Virus record (IMG/VR): IMGVR_UViG_3300045110_000031
Location: 1 to 39,781 of that record
Source: a virus
Length of the DNA stretch: 39,781 nt
Direction: 5' to 3' (one strand)
This document shows, piece after piece, positions 31,146 through 39,172 of the stretch. The notes under the pieces are model-generated. The model was not told where the DNA came from. It saw nothing but the letters and a program-made list of their open reading frames with translations, and did no database searches. A program made the position numbers and the translations under genes. Position 1 is the stretch's first letter, and the number at the start of each line of letters is the position of its first letter.

Positions 31146-32252
31146 ATGAGCGCACACGCACCCTTCGCCCCCTCGGCCGCCACCCGCTGGCTCAACTGCC
31201 AGGGCTCCTTCGGCCTGGGGCTCCAACTGCCCGATGCCCCCTCCAGCGAGTACGCCGACGAGGGCACCCGACTGCACGACGTGGCCGCTGCCTACCTGCG
31301 CCAGGACCCCGCCAAGGCCACCCCGGTGGCGAGCGCCGAGGACTACGCCTTCCTGCTGCCCTACCTCGCCCACTGCGAGGCGCTGAAGCCCCGCTGCAAC
31401 CGCTACGAGATCGAGGTGCGCCAGGAGTACGACAAGCTCCTCTTCGGCACGCCCGACTTCGTCGGCATCGGCCCCGACTGGCTGGAGGTGGTCGACCTGA
31501 AGACCGGGGCTGGCATCATGGTCGAGCCCGAGGAGAACGACCAGTTGCTCTGCTACGCCTTCATGGTGCTGAACCAGCGCAAGACGTGGCACCCCAAGAC
31601 CGTGCGGCTGACCATCGCCCAGCCGACCGACGAGGAGCGGCCGGTGAAGACGTGGACGACGACGAGCAAGCACGTCGAGGCGTGGGGCGTCAGGGCCCTG
31701 GCTGCCATCCAGGCGGCCGTGGAGGGCTCGTTCCAGCTTGAGCCCGGCGACCACTGCCGGTTCTGCAAGGCCAAGCCGGTCTGCCCCAAGCTCATGGGCC
31801 ACGTCGTCGAGGCGCTGCCGGTGGTGGTGCGCGAGCTTCGTCCCGACCGCCTGGGCTACTGGCTGGAGAAGGCCGACCTGATGCAGCAGTGGCTCGACAG
31901 CCTGCGCGAGGTGGCTCACGACCTCGCCTGCAGCGGCCACCCGATCCCGGGCTGGGAATTGAAGCCCAAGCGGGCAACCCGCTCGTGGTCCGACGAGGAC
32001 AAGGTGCTGGAGATCGCACGCAAGCGCAAGATCAAAATCTGGCAGGACAAGCTGATGTCCCCGGCGATGGCCGAGAAGGCCCACCCGAAACTACCGGAGG
32101 AGTTGACGAGCCTCATCGTTGCTGTATCCTCCGGGTCGAACCTCGTGAAGAGCAAGGGCAAGCCCCAGGCTCCTCTCGTGGCCTTGGAGTCTGAAGCAAA
32201 GCCGCATGGCAAGCTGATGGCGAATTTTGCACTGCTGAAACACAGGAGATAG
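31146..32252 (+). CDS. DUF2800 nuclease (Cas4/RecB-like, Fe-S)
   Basis: A 368-aa protein with a PD-(D/E)XK fold: GTPDFVG (Asp104), VVDLKTG (Asp117, Lys119) and NDQLLCYA (Gln133). Cys18 and the CRFCKAKPVC cluster (Cys204, Cys207, Cys213) are the four ligands expected for a Cas4-type iron-sulfur centre. DUF2800 proteins open a conserved phage replication cassette with an ssDNA-binding protein, polymerase and VapE. No ribosome site: GTTTAAAC occupies the bases just before the ATG. Probably processes DNA ends in replication or recombination. Confidence 0.8.
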   Translation: MSAHAPFAPSAATRWLNCQGSFGLGLQLPDAPSSEYADEGTRLHDVAAAYLRQDPAKATPVASAEDYAFLLPYLAHCEALKPRCNRYEIEVRQEYDKLLFGTPDFVGIGPDWLEVVDLKTGAGIMVEPEENDQLLCYAFMVLNQRKTWHPKTVRLTIAQPTDEERPVKTWTTTSKHVEAWGVRALAAIQAAVEGSFQLEPGDHCRFCKAKPVCPKLMGHVVEALPVVVRELRPDRLGYWLEKADLMQQWLDSLREVAHDLACSGHPIPGWELKPKRATRSWSDEDKVLEIARKRKIKIWQDKLMSPAMAEKAHPKLPEELTSLIVAVSSGSNLVKSKGKPQAPLVALESEAKPHGKLMANFALLKHRR

Positions 32253-32254
32253 TC

Positions 32255-32938
32255 ATGGGTGGAGAAGTCATCAAGTTCGATCCGGCCAAGTTCGCGGCCA
32301 GCGTCGTCACCAACATGAAGCGTGCGGGTTCCACCCGCGTCGGCTTCCTGAAGATGGGCAAGGACGGCCAGTGGTCCTACGGGACCGACGAGACAGAGGT
32401 CACCGAGGAAGACCACGTCTTCATCGACCCCAACGGGTTCGTCCACGGGTGGCAGTCCTGGGCCGACACCGACCTCGCGGGTGTGTCGTCCGAGTTGCTG
32501 GGCGATGTCATCGCCGGCATGGATCAGCCGCTGCCGGATCGCCCAGCCAAGACCCCCGAGAACGGCCGTCCCTGGTCCGAGGTGCGTGGCATGAGCGTGC
32601 TGCTGGCGGGCGAGAAGCTCGTCTACAGCACCACCAGCGTGGGCGGCATCAACGCCTTCGCCGGTCTGGCCGAGGAGTACCTCGCCCAGTTCCACGCCGA
32701 CCCCAGCCGGATGATTGCCGAAGTCTCGCTCTCGTGCGACAGCTACAAGCACAAGAACAAGACCTACGGGCGCATCTACACCCCGGTCTTCACCGTGGTC
32801 GAGTGGCACGCCACCCTGCCGGCCGCTGCGACGGTCAAGGCCGCCCCCGAGCCCGAGCCCGAGCCGAAGAAGCGTGTCGGCGTGGCGAAGAAAATCCCGA
32901 CCGCCAAGAAGGCCGGCAAGGCACGCCGCGCAGCGTAG
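32255..32938 (+). CDS. Putative ssDNA-binding replication protein (DUF2815 position)
   Basis: A 227-aa protein starting MGGEVIKFDPAKFAASVVTN. Beta-rich middle (about 30-190) and a Lys/Arg/Ala-rich tail after an EPEPEPKK linker. It occupies the place of the DUF2815 ssDNA-binding protein between the DUF2800 nuclease and the polymerase in comparable cassettes. I do not see a clear DUF2815 signature, so the call is by position. AGGAGA ribosome site; terminator follows. Confidence 0.5.
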   Translation: MGGEVIKFDPAKFAASVVTNMKRAGSTRVGFLKMGKDGQWSYGTDETEVTEEDHVFIDPNGFVHGWQSWADTDLAGVSSELLGDVIAGMDQPLPDRPAKTPENGRPWSEVRGMSVLLAGEKLVYSTTSVGGINAFAGLAEEYLAQFHADPSRMIAEVSLSCDSYKHKNKTYGRIYTPVFTVVEWHATLPAAATVKAAPEPEPEPKKRVGVAKKIPTAKKAGKARRAA

Positions 32939-32945
32939 GCGACCT

Positions 32946-32973
32946 GGGCCAGGGGTCACTCCCTGGCCCTTTT
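32946..32973 (+). terminator. Rho-independent terminator
   Basis: Perfect 9-bp stem GGGCCAGGG / CCCTGGCCC, loop GTCACT, then TTTT. It lies 8 bases after the ssDNA-binding gene and directly before a dispersed-motif copy. Confidence 0.85.
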
Positions 32974-32975
32974 CG

Positions 32976-33025
32976 TTACGGGTAATTGAGCCTGAGGCTA
33001 CAACATCCCCGTAAGCGGGTTTTTT
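32976..33025 (+). promoter_or_regulatory. Candidate promoter and short hairpin upstream of the DNA polymerase gene
   Basis: TTACGG (32976-32981), 17-bp spacer, TACAAC (32999-33004), with AGCCTGAGGCT abutting the -10. A short hairpin CCCG-TAAG-CGGG followed by TTTTTT (33008-33025) looks like a weak terminator. A start site near 33011 would fall inside it, so it would act mainly on read-through transcripts. Confidence 0.5.
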
Positions 33026-33043
33026 CAATTTTGGAATCGGCCC

Positions 33044-35125
33044 ATGAAGCTCCACCTCGACTTTGAGACTCGGTCGGAATGCGACCTCGACGCGGCCGGT
33101 GCCTACGTCTATGCCCGGCACCCCACGACCTCGGTCCTGTGCGCGGCCTGGGCCATCGGCGAGGGTCAGGTGCGGCACTGGGACGCCCGAGACAACATGG
33201 ACGTGCCGCACGCCCTCTGGGACGCCCTGCACGACCCGGCCTGCGAGGTCCACGCCTGGAACGCCCAGTTTGAGCGGCTGATCCTGGCTCACGTCCTGGG
33301 CATCAAGGTGCCCCTGGAGCGGTTCCGCTGCACGGCCGCCCTCGCTCGTGCGCGCGGCCTGCCGGGCAAGCTGGAGACGGCCCTGGACTTCCTGGGGGAA
33401 GCTCCCGACCTCGCAGTCAAGCGTCGGGGGACCGCCCTGATGATGCGCTGGTCGCAGCCGCTGAAGACTGGAGGGTGGGCCGACAGCGACTCCGAATTCA
33501 AGGACCTCCTCGACTACTGCCGGGGCGACGTGAAGAGCGAGCGCCTCATCGGTCGACAGCTTGAGCCCCTGACCGAGGTCGAGCAGTCCGAGTACCTGCT
33601 GACCGAGATCATCAACGACAGGGGCCTGCCCATCGACCGCAAGCTCGCCGAGGCCGCCGCGAGCTACGGTGATCTGGAGAAGCGGGAGCTTTCCGCAGTG
33701 CTGCACTGGGCGACCGGGGAGGAGCTTACGAGCGTCAACCAGCACGCCAGGATCAAGGCGTGGCTGCACCGGGTGCTGGGCGAGGAGGTCTTCGCCCGCC
33801 ACTTCGTCACCTACTCCAAGGACCGCGAGAAGAACGATGTAGTCCGAGTCTCCACCGACGCCACCGCGAGGTTGGCATTCTTGGACAGCGAGGACGGCCT
33901 GAACGCCGACCCCGACGTGGTGATGGTCCTTGAGATGATCAACGACGCGGGCAAGGCCAGCGTCTCCAAGTACACCAAGATGGCCGCCCGCACGTCGGAC
34001 GGCCACCGGGCCGAGGGCTCGTACCTGTGCTGGGGAGCCGGCCAGACCAAGCGGTACTCCAGCCGGGGGGTGCAGGTCCACAACCTGCCCAGGGAGGCCC
34101 CTGCCGACCTCCAGGCGGCCGTGGCGGGCGTCCTGGCCCACAACGTACCCGGCCAGACGATGCACGTCCTGGCGAGCCTGCTGCGGCCCTGCATCATGGC
34201 CCGGCCGGGCAAGGTGCTGGTCTGGGGCGACTGGGCGTCGGTCGAGGCACGCGGCATGCCCTGGCTGGCCGGCGCTCGCGCCAAGCTCGCCCTCTACAGC
34301 AAGGGCATCGACGTGTACCGTGTAAACGCGCACGACATCTTCGGCGTGGCCGCCGAGGCCGCCACCGATGACCAGCGCCAGACCGGCAAGGTCGCCGAGT
34401 TGTCGCTGCAGTTCGGCGGGGGCGAGGGTGCGCTGCGCCGGATGGCGTCGAAGTTCGGCATCAAGCTCCCCAACCCCCCGCACATCGTCAAGGTCTGGCG
34501 CAAGGCCAACGAGTGGGCCGGGCACTACAGCCAGGGGCTCCACGAGGCGTTCCTGAAGACGGCCCTCGGCATGGACAGCAAGCACGGCAAGATCGCCTAC
34601 CGCCAGATCACCCCGCTGCTGCCCGGCACCGTCAGCATCGCCTGCGATCTCCCTGGCGGCACCACCCTGTACTACCACGGGGTGGTCGGTGAGGTGATGG
34701 TGGTGCCGGCAGGCGGCAAGGGCAGCCCGCACCGGCTGAAGGCGATGCACGGCAGGCGGCCGCAGAGCCACGAGTACCACGGCCAGGAGCTTGACGCCTA
34801 CAACAGCAAGCTCACGTTCACCAAGACCCTGCCCTCAGGCTTCAAGCCGGACACGCCGATCTGGCACGGTCTGTTCGCCGAGAACACCACCCAGGCCATC
34901 TGCGCGGCCCTGCTGCGCGACTGCGTGGAGCGTGTAAACGTCGCGTTGCCGGCAGGGGCCGAGGTGATCGGTCACACCCACGACGAGATCATCTTGGAGT
35001 GCGATGTCGGCGTTGCCGATGCCGCGTCCGAGGTACTCAGGGGCGAGATGAAAAGGGTGCCAGAATGGTTGTCTGGTTTCCCGCTCGACTGCAGTCTCAG
35101 GACGGCCAAGCGGTACGGTAAATGA
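33044..35125 (+). CDS. Family A DNA polymerase with 3'-5' exonuclease
   Basis: A 693-aa replicative polymerase. The exonuclease domain has LDFETRS (Asp6, Glu8), NAQFE (Asn73-Glu77) and YCRGD (Asp162). The polymerase domain has motif A GDWASVEAR (Asp396, Glu401), motif B TGKVAELSLQFG (Lys449 to Gly458) and motif C HDE (Asp647, Glu648). All catalytic residues are present. There is no thioredoxin-binding-type insertion that I can see. Central gene of the replication cassette. Confidence 0.93.
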   Translation: MKLHLDFETRSECDLDAAGAYVYARHPTTSVLCAAWAIGEGQVRHWDARDNMDVPHALWDALHDPACEVHAWNAQFERLILAHVLGIKVPLERFRCTAALARARGLPGKLETALDFLGEAPDLAVKRRGTALMMRWSQPLKTGGWADSDSEFKDLLDYCRGDVKSERLIGRQLEPLTEVEQSEYLLTEIINDRGLPIDRKLAEAAASYGDLEKRELSAVLHWATGEELTSVNQHARIKAWLHRVLGEEVFARHFVTYSKDREKNDVVRVSTDATARLAFLDSEDGLNADPDVVMVLEMINDAGKASVSKYTKMAARTSDGHRAEGSYLCWGAGQTKRYSSRGVQVHNLPREAPADLQAAVAGVLAHNVPGQTMHVLASLLRPCIMARPGKVLVWGDWASVEARGMPWLAGARAKLALYSKGIDVYRVNAHDIFGVAAEAATDDQRQTGKVAELSLQFGGGEGALRRMASKFGIKLPNPPHIVKVWRKANEWAGHYSQGLHEAFLKTALGMDSKHGKIAYRQITPLLPGTVSIACDLPGGTTLYYHGVVGEVMVVPAGGKGSPHRLKAMHGRRPQSHEYHGQELDAYNSKLTFTKTLPSGFKPDTPIWHGLFAENTTQAICAALLRDCVERVNVALPAGAEVIGHTHDEIILECDVGVADAASEVLRGEMKRVPEWLSGFPLDCSLRTAKRYGK

Positions 35126-35155
35126 AAAAAGCCCCAGGGCTTCCACCCTGGGGCT
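35124..35155 (-). terminator. Strong terminator for minus-strand transcription inside the plus-strand replication operon
   Basis: Perfect 10-bp stem AGCCCCAGGG / CCCTGGGGCT with loop CTTCCA. Read on the minus strand it is followed by TTTTTT; on the plus strand the tail is CTTCC, so leftward (antisense) transcription should stop here. It may also act weakly in the plus direction. Confidence 0.75.
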
Positions 35156-35198
35156 CTTCCCACCTTCGGACTCTCACATCTTCAGGAGCGCAAACGAA

Positions 35199-37460
35199 AT
35201 GGACTCTAGCACAGAGCAATTCAATTTTTTGCTCACGTTGCGCGACGGCATCCCCAAGGGGTCCCACTTCCAAGTCGCGCAGCACAGCCCGCGAGGCACC
35301 TTCCCCGCCGAGACGTGGCACGAGCAGTACCTCGACGGCCCCTGGTACTTCTCGACCGGGGCGAGCAACCACCCCAGGCTGCGCAAGCACGAGAATATGG
35401 TGGCGGTGCGGGCCATCGTGCTGGACGATGTCGGCACCAAGGTCGAGGCCGACAGGATTCTGGCCGCCCCCACCTGGGTGCTGGAGACGAGCCCCGGCAA
35501 CTTCCAGTGGGGCTTCATGCTGAAGACCTGGGAGCCGGACATCGAGAAGGCCGACGATCTCTTCGCCGGCTTGATCGACGCGGGGCTTCAAGACCCAGGT
35601 GTCAACCGGGCCTGTCGCATCTTCCGCATACCCGACAGCGTCAACCAGAAGCCGGGCAAGGACAACTTCAGGGCGCACCTCCACTCGTTCGACAAGGACC
35701 TCGTCTACACGCTGAACACCCTGGTCAAGGCGCTGAAGATCGTGCCCGGCACGGCCGCCCAGCGCATCAAGGACACGGGCGAGCGGCCGAAGGCGGGGGT
35801 TGAAGACCCGCTCTTCAAGTGGCTGGACGACCGGGGCATGGTGCGCCACCCCACCTCCGGTGGCTACTGGGAGATCGAGTGCCCCTTCGCCGACGAGCAT
35901 ACCGATGGCCGCGACGAGGCGAAGTTCCTGCCGATGGGCGACAGCCACACCGGCCGCTCGCAGTTTGAGTGTCACCACGGGCACGGCCTGGACAAGTCGG
36001 CCTACCGCAAGCGGTTCCTGGCCTGGGCCACCGAGCAGGGAGCCCCCGGCCTGGGGCCGGACCCGGAGAAGATACGCGAGATGTTCCAGGCGCTGCGCGG
36101 CACGGTGCCACCGGTCGAGCCCTTCCGCGACACCTCCCAGCCCTACACCTTCATCACCCTGGGTGAAGCCCTGGGCGGCATCGACCCCAAGGTGCTGCCG
36201 GACTACCGGGCCAAGGGCGAGGGCATCCCGGCCGCCATCCAGCGCAACACCGTCCGCAACGTCGAGGCCGCCCTGGTCTACCTGGGCGTGCAGCCCAGGC
36301 TGAACCTGATGAGCGGGGCCACGAGCTACATCCTGCCCGAGCGGATCGACGTGGCCCGGTTCGGGGTGATGACCCACCACGAGCGCGACCGGCTGGTCAC
36401 GGGTGCCGTGCGCGATGCCTTCGACCACGTCGGCATCACCAGCCGATCCCAGTTGGACGACAACCTTGCCGTCATCGCGGCCAGCCGGTACTGGCACCCG
36501 GCCAAGGACTGGATCGAGTCGAAGCCCTGGGACGGCCAGGATCGCTTGGAGCCCCTGCTGGCATCGGTCGCCTCGCCAACCCCCGACCTGCTCCAGACCT
36601 ATTTTCGTCGCTGGGCATTACAAACTGTCGAGGCAGCCTGCGGCTGGGAGGTCAGACGCGAGGAGCAGAAGAGCCTCTGCCTCGTCCTGGCCGGTGCCCA
36701 GGGCATCGGCAAGACCCGCTGGCTGAAGGCCCTCGCCCCAGGCTACGCTGTCGAGGGCAAGCACCTGAACCTCGACGGTGGGGCCGCCCGCGACAGCAAG
36801 CACGAGGCGCTGCAGGGCATGATCGTCGAGCTTGGCGAGCTTGACACCACGTTCAAGAAGACGGCCGTGGGCAGCCTCAAGGCGTTCCTGTCCCAGATGG
36901 TCGACGAGTACCGGCTGCCCTACTCGCGCGAGTGGCTGAAGCGGCCGCGCTGCACGTCCTTCTGTGCCAGCGTCAACGACGATGAATTCCTTCAGGATAC
37001 AACCGGCAATCGCCGCTTCGCCACCCTCTGGGTCGACTGCTGCAACCCGATGCACGGTGTCAACATGCAGCAGTTCTGGGCCCAGGTCCACTCGTGGTGG
37101 AAGGCCGGCGAGCAGTGGTGGCTGACCGATGCCGAGATGGTCCAGCAGATCGAACACAACGAGAAGTTCCAGTCGCCTGACGGCATCCTCGACATGCTCC
37201 AGGCCCAAGTCCAGAAGCGCGAGGCCGACCCCGAGCGGTACTGCATCGAGTGCAGCGTCCTGGCGTCCGACATCGGCCAGTTGTTGGGCCTGCGTGCCGA
37301 GGACAGGGCTGTCGGCCGGCGCGTTGCCGAGGCGATGCGGCAAGTCATCGGCCCGAAGCAGAACCTCCGCAAGCGTGGGGGCGGCCCGAAAGCCTGGACG
37401 TTCATGCTCGACAGCATCGAGTCGCGCGACTTCGGCGTGGTGCTGAAGCCGCTGGCATGA
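35199..37460 (+). CDS. VapE-type primase-helicase
   Basis: A 753-aa protein. The N-terminal half (about 1-210) resembles primase/polymerase-like RepB regions (IVLDDVGTK, GNFQWGFMLKTW, CRIFRIPDSVNQKPG). The C-terminal VapE/SF3-like ATPase has WDGQDRLEPLL before it, Walker A GAQGIGKT (499-506), VELGELDTTFKK, and CTSFCASVNDDEFLQDTTGN followed by the arginine-rich RRFATLWV. Likely primes and unwinds DNA for the phage polymerase; there is no separate DnaG or DnaB-type gene here. AGGAG ribosome site. Confidence 0.85.
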   Translation: MDSSTEQFNFLLTLRDGIPKGSHFQVAQHSPRGTFPAETWHEQYLDGPWYFSTGASNHPRLRKHENMVAVRAIVLDDVGTKVEADRILAAPTWVLETSPGNFQWGFMLKTWEPDIEKADDLFAGLIDAGLQDPGVNRACRIFRIPDSVNQKPGKDNFRAHLHSFDKDLVYTLNTLVKALKIVPGTAAQRIKDTGERPKAGVEDPLFKWLDDRGMVRHPTSGGYWEIECPFADEHTDGRDEAKFLPMGDSHTGRSQFECHHGHGLDKSAYRKRFLAWATEQGAPGLGPDPEKIREMFQALRGTVPPVEPFRDTSQPYTFITLGEALGGIDPKVLPDYRAKGEGIPAAIQRNTVRNVEAALVYLGVQPRLNLMSGATSYILPERIDVARFGVMTHHERDRLVTGAVRDAFDHVGITSRSQLDDNLAVIAASRYWHPAKDWIESKPWDGQDRLEPLLASVASPTPDLLQTYFRRWALQTVEAACGWEVRREEQKSLCLVLAGAQGIGKTRWLKALAPGYAVEGKHLNLDGGAARDSKHEALQGMIVELGELDTTFKKTAVGSLKAFLSQMVDEYRLPYSREWLKRPRCTSFCASVNDDEFLQDTTGNRRFATLWVDCCNPMHGVNMQQFWAQVHSWWKAGEQWWLTDAEMVQQIEHNEKFQSPDGILDMLQAQVQKREADPERYCIECSVLASDIGQLLGLRAEDRAVGRRVAEAMRQVIGPKQNLRKRGGGPKAWTFMLDSIESRDFGVVLKPLA

Positions 37461-37759
37461 GCGAGGCGTCCCTGGAGCGGGCCTGCCGGGCCCACGCCAC
37501 CTCGCGCAAGGTCCGGTCGGCGAAGCTCCAGGGGGGCATCGTCGGCGACCCCGACCGCATCTTCTTCCTGCCCAACGAGCGGTGCTGGCTCGTCGAGTTT
37601 AAACAGCTAAACGGCCGCCTCACGCCCAGGCAGAAGGTGGTCCACGAGGAGTACCAGCACCTGGGCCACCCGGTCAGCGTGATCCACACCACACTCCAGT
37701 TCAAGCTGGAGCTTGACTTGAAGCTCCAGGCTGCTGTAGACTGCAGGCTCAGTAGTTGA
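37457..37759 (+). CDS. VRR-NUC nuclease
   Basis: A 100-aa protein with the minimal VRR-NUC core: GIVGDPDRIF (Asp31/Asp33), CWLVEFKQ (Glu47, Lys49) and PRQK (Gln59). Coupled to the VapE gene by ATGA and followed by the helicase gene, the standard order in this cassette. Likely a structure-specific nuclease or Holliday-junction-type resolvase. Contains GTTTAAAC in frame (37597). Confidence 0.88.
   Translation: MSEASLERACRAHATSRKVRSAKLQGGIVGDPDRIFFLPNERCWLVEFKQLNGRLTPRQKVVHEEYQHLGHPVSVIHTTLQFKLELDLKLQAAVDCRLSS
37713..37742 (+). promoter_or_regulatory. Candidate promoter inside the VRR-NUC gene
   Basis: TTGACT (37713-37718), 18-bp spacer, TAGACT (37737-37742), with CTGC / GCAG arms around the -10. 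Would serve the helicase gene at 37769, which has only a weak ribosome site. Confidence 0.5.
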
Positions 37760-37768
37760 AAGCGAGCC

Positions 37769-39172
37769 ATGCAGTACAACCCGCTCCCGTTCCAGCAGAA
37801 GGCCATCTCCCTCGTTTGCGACAAGCCGGGCTCTGCCCTGCTGCTCGACCCGGGCATGGGCAAGACGGCCGTCACCCTGGCCGCCCACTGCGTGCTGCAG
37901 TTCCACGACCTGATCCAGGCGACCCTGGTCATCGTGCCCCTGCGGCCGATGTACCTGACGTGGCCGGCAGAGGTCGCCAAGTGGGACCAGTTCAAGCACC
38001 TCAAGGTGTCCATCATCCACGGGTCGGCCGCCCAGCGGCTGGCCGCCATCGAGAAGAAGGCCGACATCTACCTCATCAACCCCGAGAACGTGGCGTGGCT
38101 CGTCGCCATGCTGAACGGTAGCCTGGGGCTCTTCGGCAACATCCCTGGCCTGCTGGCGGTCGACGAGTCGACCCGCTTCAAGAACGGCCAGAGCGTCCGC
38201 TTCAAGGCCCTGAAGACCATCCTCCCGCTCTTCCCCCGCCGCACGATCCTGACCGGCACCGTCGCGCCCCAGGGCATCGAGGACCTCTTCGCCCAGATGC
38301 AGATCGTGGACGACGGCAAGCGCCTGGGCAAGTTCATCACCCACTTTCGTCGCCTCTTCATGTACTCGACCCCGCTGCGGATCGGTGGCGGCCGCACCAT
38401 CGACGAGTGGCATGTCAGGCCGGGCGCTGCCCAGATGATCACGGCCGCCATCAAGGACGTGGCCCTCAGGCTCCAGGCCGAGGACTACCTGACGATGCCG
38501 GCCATCACCTACAACGTGATCCCGGTCGAGCTTCCCAAGGCCGTGCGCTCGGTCTACAAGTCCCTGGCCGACGACCTCGTCGCCCAGGTCGGCGACCAGA
38601 AGCTCACGGCCGTGACGGCAGCCGCCGCGACGATGAAGCTCCGCCAGATCACCAATGGCTGGGCCTACAACGAGACTGGCTCGGTCCACGTCCACGACGC
38701 CAAGCTCGACGCCCTGGCCGACCTCGTCGAGGAGCAGTCGGGCACGCCCCTGCTGGTGGCCGTCGCCTTCCTGCACGAGGTGCCGGCGATCCGCGAGAAG
38801 CTCGCCAGCGTCCTGCCGAAGGGCACCAACGTGCCGTACCTGGGCGGGGGCGTCAGCCGCACCCAGGCCGACGCCACGGTCGAAGCCTGGAACAAGGGCG
38901 AGGTCCCGGTCCTGCTGGTCCACCCGACCTCGGTGGCCCACGGCCTGAACCTCCAGGCGGGCGGGCACGCTGTCTGCTGGTTCGGCCTGACGTGGAACCT
39001 TGAGGAGCATATCCAGACCAACGCCCGGGTGTACCGCCAGGGTCAAACGAAGCCTGTGGTGATACACTACCTGACGGCAAAGGACACCGTTGACGAGGAC
39101 ATCGCCAAGGCGCTCGTCGACAAGTCCGATCTGCAGTCAGCCATCCTCAACCGTCTCAAGGGATCGAAATGA
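37769..39172 (+). CDS. SNF2/DEAD-type helicase
   Basis: A 467-aa superfamily 2 ATPase. Q-like start PLPFQQKA, Walker A LDPGMGKT (Gly29-Thr33), motif II VDEST (Asp132, Glu133), motif III LTGT, and motif VI NARVYRQGQT (Arg420, Arg423). This is the typical phage SNF2-like helicase that follows VRR-NUC. Probably remodels DNA or removes proteins during replication or recombination. Ends by overlapping the next start as ATGA. Confidence 0.9.
   Translation: MQYNPLPFQQKAISLVCDKPGSALLLDPGMGKTAVTLAAHCVLQFHDLIQATLVIVPLRPMYLTWPAEVAKWDQFKHLKVSIIHGSAAQRLAAIEKKADIYLINPENVAWLVAMLNGSLGLFGNIPGLLAVDESTRFKNGQSVRFKALKTILPLFPRRTILTGTVAPQGIEDLFAQMQIVDDGKRLGKFITHFRRLFMYSTPLRIGGGRTIDEWHVRPGAAQMITAAIKDVALRLQAEDYLTMPAITYNVIPVELPKAVRSVYKSLADDLVAQVGDQKLTAVTAAAATMKLRQITNGWAYNETGSVHVHDAKLDALADLVEEQSGTPLLVAVAFLHEVPAIREKLASVLPKGTNVPYLGGGVSRTQADATVEAWNKGEVPVLLVHPTSVAHGLNLQAGGHAVCWFGLTWNLEEHIQTNARVYRQGQTKPVVIHYLTAKDTVDEDIAKALVDKSDLQSAILNRLKGSK

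Noticed and set aside
31916-34780. A 954-codon open frame on the minus strand opposite the nuclease and polymerase genes
   Set aside because: It is a shadow of GC-rich codon use. The plus-strand genes have intact catalytic motifs, and the antisense translation has no domain or ribosome site.
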